Source: Deltaproteobacteria bacterium (GTDB taxonomy: Bacteria > Desulfobacterota_B > Binatia > UBA9968). From it: 8,949 bases of DNA. A program made the translations under genes and the position numbers. The stretch's first letter is position 1. Each line of letters opens with the position of its first letter. Shown here piece by piece: positions 1 through 6,198 of the stretch. The stretch spans positions 1 to 8,949 of the forward strand of contig JAUXIP010000060.1 in NCBI GenBank assembly GCA_030620935.1, written 5' to 3'. Below the pieces are notes generated by a model, which did not search any database, was not told the origin of the DNA, and worked only from the letters and a program-made list of their open reading frames with translations.

Positions 1-10
1 AGGGGTCGCA

Positions 11-391
11 ATGGCAAAAAGGAAAGTCCTTAAGGAAGGGTTGCCGCAACATCGCAATCCTATTCCGACCGCGGTAAAAATCGGCCAGATGGTTTTCTCT
101 TCGGCCATTGGAGGACATGACCCGGAAACAAATTCATCTCCCAAGGAGCCGGAGCGGCAAGTGGAGCTGGCTTTCGAGAATATCCGGCGCGTGATGAAGG
201 CCGCCGGTGGGTCGACCGACGATATCGCGAAGATGACGGTCTTCTTAAAAGATATGAAGCACCGGGAACTGGTCAACCGGGAGTGGTTGAAGATGTTTCC
301 CGACGAAGAAAACAGGCCGGTTCGCCATGCGATCAAAGCCGATCTTCCCGGAGATTTAGTAGTGCAGTTGGAGATCGTTGCCGTTCTCTGA
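11..391 (+). CDS. RidA/YjgF/UK114-family protein
   Basis: A complete 126-residue protein, the usual length for the family. RidA proteins are small cytosolic trimers; the archetype hydrolyses reactive enamines and imines to ketones, and relatives act as deaminases, including 2-aminomuconate deaminase in aromatic catabolism. Visible family features are the central helix-strand stretch DDIAKMTVFLKDM (about residues 70-82) and the C-terminal block RPVRHAIKADLPGDLVVQLE. Arg105 in that block matches the carboxylate-binding Arg of RidA, and a Glu follows at 121. The start is supported by AGGGG at 1-5, five bases before the ATG. The next gene follows after 25 nt, so this is probably the first visible gene of the block 1 operon; anything upstream is outside the window. 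The family call is secure. Whether it is a general imine hydrolase or a pathway-specific deaminase cannot be read from the sequence. Confidence 0.95.
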   Translation: MAKRKVLKEGLPQHRNPIPTAVKIGQMVFSSAIGGHDPETNSSPKEPERQVELAFENIRRVMKAAGGSTDDIAKMTVFLKDMKHRELVNREWLKMFPDEENRPVRHAIKADLPGDLVVQLEIVAVL

Positions 392-416
392 CATGGAAAC
401 ACACGTCCAATCATAA

Positions 417-1091
417 ATGGCTCAAGATAACCTCATAGAACGTTTGTCCAAACTCGATAGTTGTGCGGTTTCGGATGCCTTGGATCACTTGGGGGTTAAA
501 GGCGCCACCTTCGGTGTCAGACCCATGTGGCCCTGTCCGAGGATCGTCGGGCGTGCAGTGACGGTCAAGATCAAACCGGCAGGTTTGGAAAAACCGAAAC
601 AGCATCTCGGCACGCCAGCCATTCACGCCGCTCACCCCGGAGATATCATCGTCATCGACAGCGGAGGGCGGCCGGATGTCTCGGCCTGGGGCGGGCTCCT
701 GTCGCTGGCATGCAAAGTCAAAGGGCTGAGCGGAGTGGTCATTGACGGCGCGTGCAGAGATGTTGATGATAGCCGGGAAGTCGGGTTTCCGGTTTACGCG
801 CGCGCGGCGGTTCCCATGACCGCACGGGGTAGGGTGGTGCAGGACTCTTTTAACCAGGAAGTCGAGTTTGCCGGTGTCCAGGTGTACCCTGGCGATCTTG
901 TGCTCGCGGACGGGAGCGGGGTTGTAATTATCCCCCAGTCGAAGGAGCAAGAGACAGTTCGAGAAGCGGAGATCGTCTTCCAACAAGAAGCCAGGATGGC
1001 GGAGCAGATCCGCAAAGGCCGCCCTATTGTTGAAGTGCTTGAAAAGCTCGGCTACGAATCCATGTTGAATACGGATAAGAAAAAGAAATAG
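417..1091 (+). CDS. RraA-family protein, probable HMG/CHA-type pyruvate aldolase or oxaloacetate decarboxylase
   Basis: A 224-residue protein of the RraA / 'dimethylmenaquinone methyltransferase-like' family, a name that misleads because the fold carries a metal-dependent pyruvate aldolase site. Gly93 is followed after exactly 20 residues by Arg114-Asp115 and then Asp118, giving the G-X20-R-D-X2-E/D motif. RraA-like proteins with that motif have been reported to have 4-hydroxy-4-methyl-2-oxoglutarate aldolase and oxaloacetate decarboxylase activity, whereas E. coli RraA lacks it and is only an RNase E regulator. The phosphate/substrate-loop region SAWGGLLSLACKVKG (89-103) and the core VVIDGACRDVDDSREVGFP are typical. 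The C-terminal ARMAEQIRKGRPIVEVLEKLGY extension is common in catabolic members. It sits between RidA and a Rieske oxygenase, which favours a catabolic aldolase over an RNase regulator. No strong Shine-Dalgarno is visible before the ATG, so translation may depend on the upstream gene. Confidence 0.93.
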   Translation: MAQDNLIERLSKLDSCAVSDALDHLGVKGATFGVRPMWPCPRIVGRAVTVKIKPAGLEKPKQHLGTPAIHAAHPGDIIVIDSGGRPDVSAWGGLLSLACKVKGLSGVVIDGACRDVDDSREVGFPVYARAAVPMTARGRVVQDSFNQEVEFAGVQVYPGDLVLADGSGVVIIPQSKEQETVREAEIVFQQEARMAEQIRKGRPIVEVLEKLGYESMLNTDKKKK

Positions 1092-1136
1092 ACCAAGAGA
1101 CACGATAACCGGGGATTTGAGCGGAGGAGATCAGCC

Positions 1137-2318
1137 ATGTTGACCAGAGAAGAAAATGAAGTGCTCACCCGTGTCGGTCCGGGCACGCCGGCCGGGGAGC
1201 TCTTGCGGCGTTACTGGCATCCGGTCGCGGTAGCAGGGGAGTTGAGTGAAGAGAAACCGATCAAGGCGGTGAAGATTCTGGGAGAAGAATTGGTGGTGTT
1301 TCAGGACCGCAACGGGCGATACGGTTTAGTGGGTGAGCGCTGTCCGCACCGGTCGGCGTCGTTGGCGTTCGGGCGGGTCGACGAGGAGGGTATCCGCTGT
1401 CCGTATCATGGGTGGAAATTCGACCTCGGGGGGAGATGTATCGAGCAGCCGGCGGAGTCTGCAGGGAGTACGTTCAAAGATAGGATCCGCCACACCGCCT
1501 ATCCGGTGCAGAAGCTTGGGGGGTTGTTGTTCGCCTATCTGGGCCCGGAGCCGCGTCCTCTGTTGCCGCGCTGGGATGTGCTGGTGTGGGAGGACGGCAA
1601 ACGCTGGATTCTGAAAGAGTCTATCATTGATTGCAACTGGCTCCAGCCGATGGAGAATTCAGTCGATCCCGCGCATCTCTTTTGGCTTCACGGGAATACG
1701 GGCCACCTGGTCGGCCATATGCCGGATTATCAGGAGACTCATGAATTTATCATCTTCGACCACGGTATTATGAAGAAGCGGACCACGCCCGGAAAAAATC
1801 CCGGTGATCCGCCGCTGGTGGACGAGCATCCGCTGGTGTTTCCCACGATTCTACGACACGTGGCGCGGTACAAGGGCGGAGGGTATCGCCACAACCTCCA
1901 GATCCGGGTCCCCGTCGACGATACGCATACGCAGGTCTTCCGCGTCAACTTCGTACCCTCGCCGACCGAAAAGTCGCCGGCGGACCGAGAGCCGCCGTTC
2001 GAGTATTCTCTTCTGAAGAGCGGAGAGCGCCAGTACAACATGAACATCGTCTCGGCCCAGGACTCGATGGCGTGGGAGACTCAAGGGCCGGTTACGGACA
2101 GGACGCGGGAGCATCTCGGAGTCGCCGACGAAGGCGTGATCACGCTCAGAAAGCTTTTGAAAGAGCAAATCGAGGTCGTTCAAAAAGGCGGCGATCCGTT
2201 AGGAATAGTCCGGGACCCGGAAAAAAACCGAAGCATCGAGTTCAATGTTATCAACGAAAGAATCGGTCTGTATCGCGCTCATGCAACTGGAAAGGAAACC
2301 AGGGTTGCAGCGTCTTAG
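1137..2318 (+). CDS. Rieske non-heme iron oxygenase, alpha subunit (phthalate 4,5-dioxygenase type), copy 1
   Basis: A 393-residue oxygenase component that would hydroxylate an aromatic ring (or demethylate a methoxy group) using O2 and electrons from a reductase not present here. The N-terminal Rieske [2Fe-2S] site is intact: CPHR supplies Cys69 and His71, CPYHGW supplies Cys88 and His91. The catalytic domain has MENSVDPAH with bridging Asp177 and iron ligand His180, then His185. Asp309 in the SAQDSMAWETQG block is the likely third iron ligand. The head, MLTREENEVLTRVGPGTPAG followed by ELLRRYW, is typical of the phthalate-dioxygenase group. The start is fixed by GGAGGAGA at 1123-1130, six bases before ATG. 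Compared with copy 2 it has extra Gly/Pro-rich residues around 219-226 and shorter sequence around 275-300, a region that may shape substrate choice. Its last codons overlap the following dehydrogenase gene. Vanillate-demethylase-like or other monooxygenase roles remain possible. Confidence 0.96.
   Translation: MLTREENEVLTRVGPGTPAGELLRRYWHPVAVAGELSEEKPIKAVKILGEELVVFQDRNGRYGLVGERCPHRSASLAFGRVDEEGIRCPYHGWKFDLGGRCIEQPAESAGSTFKDRIRHTAYPVQKLGGLLFAYLGPEPRPLLPRWDVLVWEDGKRWILKESIIDCNWLQPMENSVDPAHLFWLHGNTGHLVGHMPDYQETHEFIIFDHGIMKKRTTPGKNPGDPPLVDEHPLVFPTILRHVARYKGGGYRHNLQIRVPVDDTHTQVFRVNFVPSPTEKSPADREPPFEYSLLKSGERQYNMNIVSAQDSMAWETQGPVTDRTREHLGVADEGVITLRKLLKEQIEVVQKGGDPLGIVRDPEKNRSIEFNVINERIGLYRAHATGKETRVAAS
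2292..2298 (+). promoter_or_regulatory. Ribosome binding site for the TTG start of the dehydrogenase
   Basis: AAAGGAAA-type sequence inside the last codons of Rieske copy 1, six bases before the TTG at 2305. The in-frame ATGs upstream (2245 and 2281) have no comparable site, so this element favours the TTG as the true start and implies translational coupling. Confidence 0.55.
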
Positions 2319-3453
2319 ATTGGGCATCGCAGGATTGGGAGCGGCCTCGCGTCAGATTCTTCCTCAGGTCGCAAAAGTGGCCGGCATGGAGCTTAAAGCC
2401 GGGGCGGACATCCGGCCGGAGGCCCTCGAAGAGTTTAAACAAAAATATCAGGGGACGACCTTTACCGGGGTGCGGGAGATGTGCGAGAGCGACGAGATCG
2501 ATGCGGTCTGGATCGCCACACCCAACGTTTGTCACGCCGAACACACCGTGCTGGCCGCGAAAAACGGCAAGCATATCATCGTCGAGAAGCCGATGGCCGT
2601 CGCCCTGGACGAGGCCGATCGTATGATCGCTGCGGCCGAGCAGAATCGTGTGAAGTTGGTCCAAGGCCATTCAAAGATTTATGACGTGCCGGTTCGGAAA
2701 ATGAGAGAGGTCGTCCGCAGCGGCGAGTTGGGGCGGGCGATTCAAATCAGCACGTGGAATTTCAACGATTGGCTGCAGCGGCCGAGACTCGCATCCGAGG
2801 TGGACACAAATTTGGGTGGCGGGATCGTCTACCGCCAGGGGCCACACCAGATGGACATTGTAAGATACATCGGTGGCGGCATGGTCAAAAGCGTCAGGGC
2901 GGTCGCCGGGAGGTGGGACCCGCATTTCGATACGGAAGGGAATTTTACGGCCGTGCTGGAGTTCGAAGAAGGGACTGCGGCCAGCATGGTTTTCAACGGC
3001 TACGGTTATTTCGATATCACGGAGCTGACGTGGGGGATCGGAGAGGGAGGTGGTGTGGCTCCGCCGCGAGTTAAGAAACAGCGGCTCAATGGACCGGTCG
3101 AAGCAGCCACAAAGTATGCAGCAGTACCCCACGGCGAAGGACGGAGAGAGCGTCCCCACCAACCCTTTTTCGGTCTTACCGTTGTGAGTTGCGAAAGAGG
3201 TGTTATCCGTCAGTCCGCCGATGGTCTCTATGTATACACGGCGGACGGCCAAAAAGAGATCCCGTGTCCCAAGACTCACGGCGGCCGCGCTGCGGAGCTT
3301 GAAGAACTCTATCAAGGCGTTACACAAGGGCGGCCGGTATTCCCCGATGGACGATGGGGTAAAGCGACGTTGGAGGCCTGCATGGCCATCCTAAAATCGT
3401 CGAAAGAAAAGCGCGAGATCGAGCTGACTCATCAAGTCCCCTGTCCCATCTAA
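2305..3453 (+). CDS. Gfo/Idh/MocA-family NAD(P)-dependent oxidoreductase (candidate dihydrodiol dehydrogenase)
   Basis: A 382-residue dehydrogenase when started at TTG 2305; longer in-frame starts exist at ATG 2281 (+8 residues) and ATG 2245 (+20). TTG is preferred because a Shine-Dalgarno lies six bases upstream and the protein then opens with QRLRLGIAGLGAAS, where the family's Rossmann strand normally starts. GIAGLG (7-12) is the dinucleotide-binding loop, EKP at 94-96 carries the catalytic-type Lys95, and GPHQMD (179-184) gives the conserved His181 and Asp184. The C-terminal half is the alpha/beta substrate domain, ending in a helix near TLEACMAILKSSKEKR. Coding overlaps Rieske copy 1 by 14 nt in another frame, so the two are likely coupled. 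Family precedent is Pht4, the cis-4,5-dihydroxy-dihydrophthalate dehydrogenase next to a Rieske phthalate dioxygenase. Sugar or inositol dehydrogenase is the generic alternative. The gene ends at a terminator-like hairpin. Confidence 0.92.
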   Translation: MQRLRLGIAGLGAASRQILPQVAKVAGMELKAGADIRPEALEEFKQKYQGTTFTGVREMCESDEIDAVWIATPNVCHAEHTVLAAKNGKHIIVEKPMAVALDEADRMIAAAEQNRVKLVQGHSKIYDVPVRKMREVVRSGELGRAIQISTWNFNDWLQRPRLASEVDTNLGGGIVYRQGPHQMDIVRYIGGGMVKSVRAVAGRWDPHFDTEGNFTAVLEFEEGTAASMVFNGYGYFDITELTWGIGEGGGVAPPRVKKQRLNGPVEAATKYAAVPHGEGRRERPHQPFFGLTVVSCERGVIRQSADGLYVYTADGQKEIPCPKTHGGRAAELEELYQGVTQGRPVFPDGRWGKATLEACMAILKSSKEKREIELTHQVPCPI

Positions 3454-3480
3454 AGCAAACGCAATTAGTGCGTTTGCTTT
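3452..3480 (+). terminator. Perfect 12-bp hairpin ending block 1, terminator-like
   Basis: The arms AAAGCAAACGCA (3452-3463) and TGCGTTTGCTTT (3469-3480) are perfect inverted repeats around the 5-nt loop ATTAG. The left arm begins inside the TAA stop codon of the dehydrogenase gene. The right arm ends in TTT but no long U tract follows, and the A/T-flanked symmetric structure would work on either strand. It is a plausible intrinsic terminator of the RidA-to-dehydrogenase operon, though weaker than a canonical GC-rich one. Confidence 0.7.
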
Positions 3481-3566
3481 GGAGCAATGGAGCAGTGGAA
3501 CAGTAGAGCGATAATTGGGAGTCAAAGTGCTCCATTGCGGTCTAATGTTCTAATGCTCAATTGTCA
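3481..3566. repeat. Inverted arrays of degenerate octamers (GGAGCAAT type)
   Basis: The left arm reads as four degenerate 8-mers in tandem: GGAGCAAT, GGAGCAGT, GGAACAGT, AGAGCGAT (3481-3512). The right arm (3528-3566) carries the same type of unit in reverse complement, such as TGCTCCAT, ATGTTCTA and ATGCTCAA. An exact 11-bp inverted match pairs GCAATGGAGCA (3484-3494) with TGCTCCATTGC (3528-3538). The RNA could fold into a long imperfect hairpin. Function is unknown; a miniature element remnant or processing/termination structure are both possible. Confidence 0.6.
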
Positions 3567-3640
3567 AAAAATTAAATGCGTTTGTATTAGTACTTTTTGT
3601 TCCCAATAATTACTCAAACCGCCAAAAAAGACCTGTCCAC

Positions 3641-3682
3641 CATCAGCCGGCCTGGGAGTCTCTCTCCGGTGCGATGCGATAC
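3641..3682 (+). repeat. Dispersed repeat A, copy 1
   Basis: 42 nt matching 6199-6240 at 38 positions by eye. It includes AGCCGGCCTG and a GAGTCTCTCTCCGGT core, bounded by CCGG at 3647-3650 and CCGG at 3666-3669, which can pair. It lies in non-coding sequence well away from any start codon. Confidence 0.75.
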
Positions 3683-3785
3683 GTTCATGGAAACATCACG
3701 TGTGAGTTCCGTTCGGGGACCTACCTCTCGCGCCGAAAGCAATAGAGTTGTGGTTATTCCGAACGGTTTCGTCTCAGTGCGTTAC

Positions 3786-3818
3786 TTCGACTAGGCTCAG
3801 TATGGTGAGTCAATCGAA
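3786..3818. repeat. TTCGA/TCGAA interrupted palindrome
   Basis: TTCGA (3786-3790) pairs with TCGAA (3814-3818), and GCTCA (3795-3799) pairs with TGAGT (3806-3810, one G-T wobble) around loop GTATGG. An outer pair CCGAAC (3760-3765) / GTTCGG (3829-3834) could extend the structure. It resembles the TTCGAC..GCTCA...TGAGC..GTCGAA intergenic hairpins scattered in many bacterial genomes, here partly decayed. Confidence 0.6.
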
Positions 3819-3876
3819 CCATCGGCTTGTTCGGCAGGCCCCCTCACTTTCAAGGATCAGTTTCGCAGAGGGTCAC

Positions 3877-3916
3877 AAGGGGACGGAATTCTTTGAGTTA
3901 GAACTCCCGTCCCCTT
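3877..3916. repeat. REP-like hairpin (AAGGGGACGG ... CCGTCCCCTT)
   Basis: Perfect 10-bp arms AAGGGGACGG (3877-3886) and CCGTCCCCTT (3907-3916) enclose a 20-nt interior that can form a further TTCT/AGAA pair around TTGAGTT. A pyrimidine-rich, T-containing stretch follows. It could act as an intrinsic terminator protecting the downstream promoter. Its form is also like the REP hairpins mobilised by Y1 (RAYT/IS200-like) transposases, none of which is encoded here. Confidence 0.65.
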
Positions 3917-3991
3917 ATTCCTTTCTTCTCTAAATGTTCATATATAAATATTTCATACATTAACGTAAGTCGTTGGAATTATTAAATTTTT

Positions 3992-4020
3992 TTGACATTT
4001 GTGCTTGCAAAAGGTATTCT
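3992..4020 (+). promoter_or_regulatory. Sigma70-type promoter for Rieske oxygenase 2
   Basis: TTGACA at 3992-3997 is an exact -35 consensus. After a 17-nt spacer, TATTCT at 4015-4020 is a fair -10. The preceding 60 bases are strongly A/T-rich and could serve as an UP element. Transcription would begin near 4027, giving a leader of about 70 nt before ATG 4097. It is the clearest promoter in the window and suggests that block 2 is expressed separately from block 1. Confidence 0.65.
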
Positions 4021-4082
4021 GTTGCTATTATTATCTTCAGAAGAACTGGTGGACTTCATGGTTTGTGGATGAGGCTCTAGCC

Positions 4083-4090
4083 AAGGAGGA
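4083..4090 (+). promoter_or_regulatory. Strong ribosome binding site for Rieske oxygenase 2
   Basis: AAGGAGGA lies six bases before ATG 4097. It decides the start in favour of ATG 4097 over the adjacent in-frame TTG at 4094 and gives the same MLTREENE head as copy 1. Confidence 0.8.
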
Positions 4091-4096
4091 AGTTTG

Positions 4097-5272
4097 ATGC
4101 TGACGAGAGAAGAAAACGAGATGCTGACTCAGGTGGGTCCCGGTACCCCGGCGGGCGAGCTTTTGCGCCGCTACTGGTATCCAGTTGGGGTTGCCAGTGA
4201 GCTTACCCCGGAGAAGCCTACGCAAATGGTCAGAATCCTCGGTGAGACATTGGTTCTGTTCCGCGACACCAAGGGAAGGGTGGGGTTGCTTGCGGACCGC
4301 TGCTCCCATCGCGGCGCCTCTCTCTGTTACGGTCGGGTGGAAAAGCGGGGGATTGCCTGCCCCTATCATGGTTGGCTTTATGACACGAAGGGGAATTGCC
4401 TGGAAACTCCACCTGAGCCCGCCGAGAGCAAATTTCGGTTGACTGTAAAGCACAAAGCTTATCCCGTACAAAAACTCGTCGGTCTGTACTGGGCCTATAT
4501 GGGGCCGCACCCGGTGCCGCTGATGCCAAAATACGATGTCTGGGTGCGGAAGGATGGAACAAGGACAATTACCATTCAGCCTCAGCTCGACTGCAACTGG
4601 TTGCAGGCGATGGAAAATTCCGTGGATCCGGCACACTTGCAAATCCTTCATCAGGAAACGGCTCGGGACGCTCTCGCAAGAAACGTGGCGAGCACCACGC
4701 GCGGGTTTACGGACGACGTTGACAGCTTCGACTTCTACGAGATTCCCTACGGCATCATGAAAAGGCGGACCTACAAAAACGGTATCGTCGACGAGCATCC
4801 GCTCATTTTCCCCAACATTCTTCGGCAGGGAAATGGGGCGCAGATCCGAGTGCCAATGGACGATACCCATACCAAAATCTTCATCATAAGGTTCTTTCCA
4901 AGCGAGGGCGGTCGAGTCCTGAAGAATGAGAAGGGTCCGCCCGTAGAATATGTCAAGCCATACAAGGATCCTCCGGATGCGCTCCATCCTTTTGCCCGGT
5001 TCCGAATGGATGAGGTTCAGGCTCAAGACCATATGGCGTGGGAAACCCAAGGTCCCATCGCCGACCGCACCTGCGAGCGGCTCAGCACCTCGGACCGTGG
5101 AGTGGTGATGTTGAGAGAGATGCTGAAGAGAGAAATCCAACGCGTGCGACAAGGGCTCGACCCGATAGGGATCATCAGAGATCCGGTTCAGGATGTCATG
5201 ATCGATACGAAGATCACGGAGTCCATCGCGCAGATATCGCACTCCCGTGCTCCGAGAGCAGTGAACGAATAG
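4097..5272 (+). CDS. Rieske non-heme iron oxygenase, alpha subunit (phthalate 4,5-dioxygenase type), copy 2
   Basis: A 391-residue paralog of the oxygenase at 1137, close to it at both ends. The Rieske cluster ligands are Cys69 and His71 (CSHR, with Ser where copy 1 has Pro) and Cys88 and His91 (CPYHGW). The iron site is Asp177, His180 and His185 in MENSVDPAHLQILH, with Asp311 of VQAQDHMAWETQGP as the probable third iron ligand. The VDEHPL motif and RVPMDDTHTKIF strand are shared with copy 1, but residues about 186-215 and 268-300 differ in length and sequence. These surround the predicted active site and suggest another substrate or regiospecificity. It has its own promoter (3992-4020) and a near-ideal ribosome site. 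No reductase or ferredoxin gene is adjacent, so it must borrow an electron-transfer partner. The family is certain; the substrate is not. Confidence 0.96.
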   Translation: MLTREENEMLTQVGPGTPAGELLRRYWYPVGVASELTPEKPTQMVRILGETLVLFRDTKGRVGLLADRCSHRGASLCYGRVEKRGIACPYHGWLYDTKGNCLETPPEPAESKFRLTVKHKAYPVQKLVGLYWAYMGPHPVPLMPKYDVWVRKDGTRTITIQPQLDCNWLQAMENSVDPAHLQILHQETARDALARNVASTTRGFTDDVDSFDFYEIPYGIMKRRTYKNGIVDEHPLIFPNILRQGNGAQIRVPMDDTHTKIFIIRFFPSEGGRVLKNEKGPPVEYVKPYKDPPDALHPFARFRMDEVQAQDHMAWETQGPIADRTCERLSTSDRGVVMLREMLKREIQRVRQGLDPIGIIRDPVQDVMIDTKITESIAQISHSRAPRAVNE

Positions 5273-5295
5273 CGTCGCTGTCTAAATGAACCGCC

Positions 5296-5331
5296 CATAA
5301 TCCGTGCGCAAGTTCGTAACACCTTAAAACC
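5296..5331 (+). repeat. Dispersed repeat B, copy 1
   Basis: 36 nt beginning CATAATCCGTG and ending TTAAAAC(C) that match 7310-7345 at about 28 positions. Nearly all differences are transitions. It lies in the gap upstream of the class II aldolase gene. Confidence 0.6.
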
Positions 5332-5332
5332 C

Positions 5333-5351
5333 CCCTGGCCGTCGAGAAGGG
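5333..5351. repeat. 19-nt core next to repeat B, inverted relative to the other copy
   Basis: CCCTGGCCGTCGAGAAGGG sits directly after repeat B copy 1. The matching position after repeat B copy 2 (7345-7364) holds the reverse complement of nearly the same sequence: 13 bases, CCGTCGAGAAGGG, match exactly and the CCCTG/CAGGG ends also correspond. Short CCC..GGG ends border both copies. Confidence 0.6.
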
Positions 5352-5449
5352 GAACTTGCCTTAGAACGTCGAGGGGACTATGATCCTACCGCCTCTTCGC
5401 CGTTCTGAAGATCCGAGATTATTCATTAAGCAACGAGGACGGATTCATC

Positions 5450-6175
5450 ATGAGTGATCTTGCGCCATTGCGTGAACTGGTAGCCCGCTCCTGCCGTATC
5501 TTGGGCAAGCTTGCTTTGACCAAGGAGCCCAGCGGCCATGTCAGCGCGCGGGTTCCCGGACAGGACAGAATCCTCATCAAGGCGAGAGGTCCCGGCGAAT
5601 CAGGTCTGCGATTCGTATCCGGCACCGACATTATCACGGTCGATCTCGCGGGGAAAAAGGTTGAAGGGGCCGAGGGACTGGAGTCCCCGCAAGAAGTCTT
5701 CATCCACACCTCGCTTTACCGCACCCGGCCCGACGTTCATTGCGTGGTCCACGTCCATCCCTCTACCGTCGTCCTGTTTACCATCTGCAACAAACCTCTG
5801 CTTCCGCTCTACGGTGCCTATGATCCCACGAGCTTGCGCTTGCTCATGGAAGGTATCCCCACTTACGGTCGAAGCATAACCGTATCCAACGAAAAGCTGG
5901 GTGAGGAGTTTGCTCGTGCTATGGGAGAGAAGCAAGCCTGTCTGATGCGCGGTCACGGCATTACGACCGCAGGCGGAAGTGTCGAAGAGGCAACGCTCAC
6001 GGCCATCAAGTTGAATGAGTTGGCGACGATGAACTATCGGGCGTCGCTCTTGGGCAAGCCCGAGCCGATCCCGACCGAGGATATCGAGACCATCATGGGC
6101 TCGGCGCGGGAGAGAAAACGATCGATGCACTCGGCATCGGCTTGGCGATACTATTGCAAATGGTTGGATGAATAA
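5450..6175 (+). CDS. Class II aldolase/adducin-family protein (candidate aromatic decarboxylase or aldolase)
   Basis: A 241-residue cytosolic metal enzyme of the fuculose-phosphate aldolase / ribulose-5-phosphate epimerase family. Zinc ligands are visible as His101 and His103 in VVHVHPST and His169 in LMRGHG. Glu82 in SPQEVFIH matches the conserved acid, and SGHVSARVPG (28-37) the N-terminal substrate loop. Length fits the family. Besides sugar-phosphate aldolases, the family includes 3,4-dihydroxyphthalate decarboxylase (PhtC of Gram-positive phthalate degraders), which fits the oxygenase context better. GAGGA at 5435-5439, ten bases before ATG, supports this start. It follows Rieske 2 after 177 nt that carry repeat B; no clear terminator or promoter is visible in that gap. 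A sugar-acid or oxo-acid aldolase remains a real alternative. Confidence 0.93.
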   Translation: MSDLAPLRELVARSCRILGKLALTKEPSGHVSARVPGQDRILIKARGPGESGLRFVSGTDIITVDLAGKKVEGAEGLESPQEVFIHTSLYRTRPDVHCVVHVHPSTVVLFTICNKPLLPLYGAYDPTSLRLLMEGIPTYGRSITVSNEKLGEEFARAMGEKQACLMRGHGITTAGGSVEEATLTAIKLNELATMNYRASLLGKPEPIPTEDIETIMGSARERKRSMHSASAWRYYCKWLDE

Positions 6176-6198
6176 CAGCCTGTTGAAGAAGGATCTGC

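Larger units (their letters stand above)
3454..4096. other. 643-nt gene-free intergenic region with several repeat elements and a promoter
   Basis: No convincing gene is present. Two short open frames (3597-3794 and 3748-3933) have no recognisable domain and run through repeat and hairpin elements. From left to right it holds the operon-end hairpin, an inverted array of degenerate octamers (3481-3566), dispersed repeat A (3641-3682), a TTCGA...TCGAA hairpin (3786-3818), a GGGGACGG hairpin (3877-3916), an AT-rich tract (about 3930-3990) and a sigma70-like promoter (3992-4020). The stretch looks like an accumulation site for small non-coding elements between two operons. Confidence 0.75.

Noticed and set aside
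411..1103. 230-codon open frame on the - strand
   Set aside because: Antisense shadow of the RraA-family gene, covering it almost exactly, with no domain of its own.
2671..3327. 218-codon open frame on the - strand
   Set aside because: Antisense shadow of the Gfo/Idh/MocA gene; no ribosome site and no recognisable domain.
3597..3933. Two short + strand open frames (65 and 61 codons) in the intergenic region
   Set aside because: They pass through dispersed repeat A and hairpin elements, have no ribosome sites worth the name, and encode low-information peptides.
4037..5242. 401-codon open frame on the - strand
   Set aside because: It lies antisense to the whole of Rieske copy 2, whose motifs are intact. 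The translation has no recognisable domain and reflects the codon bias of the real gene.
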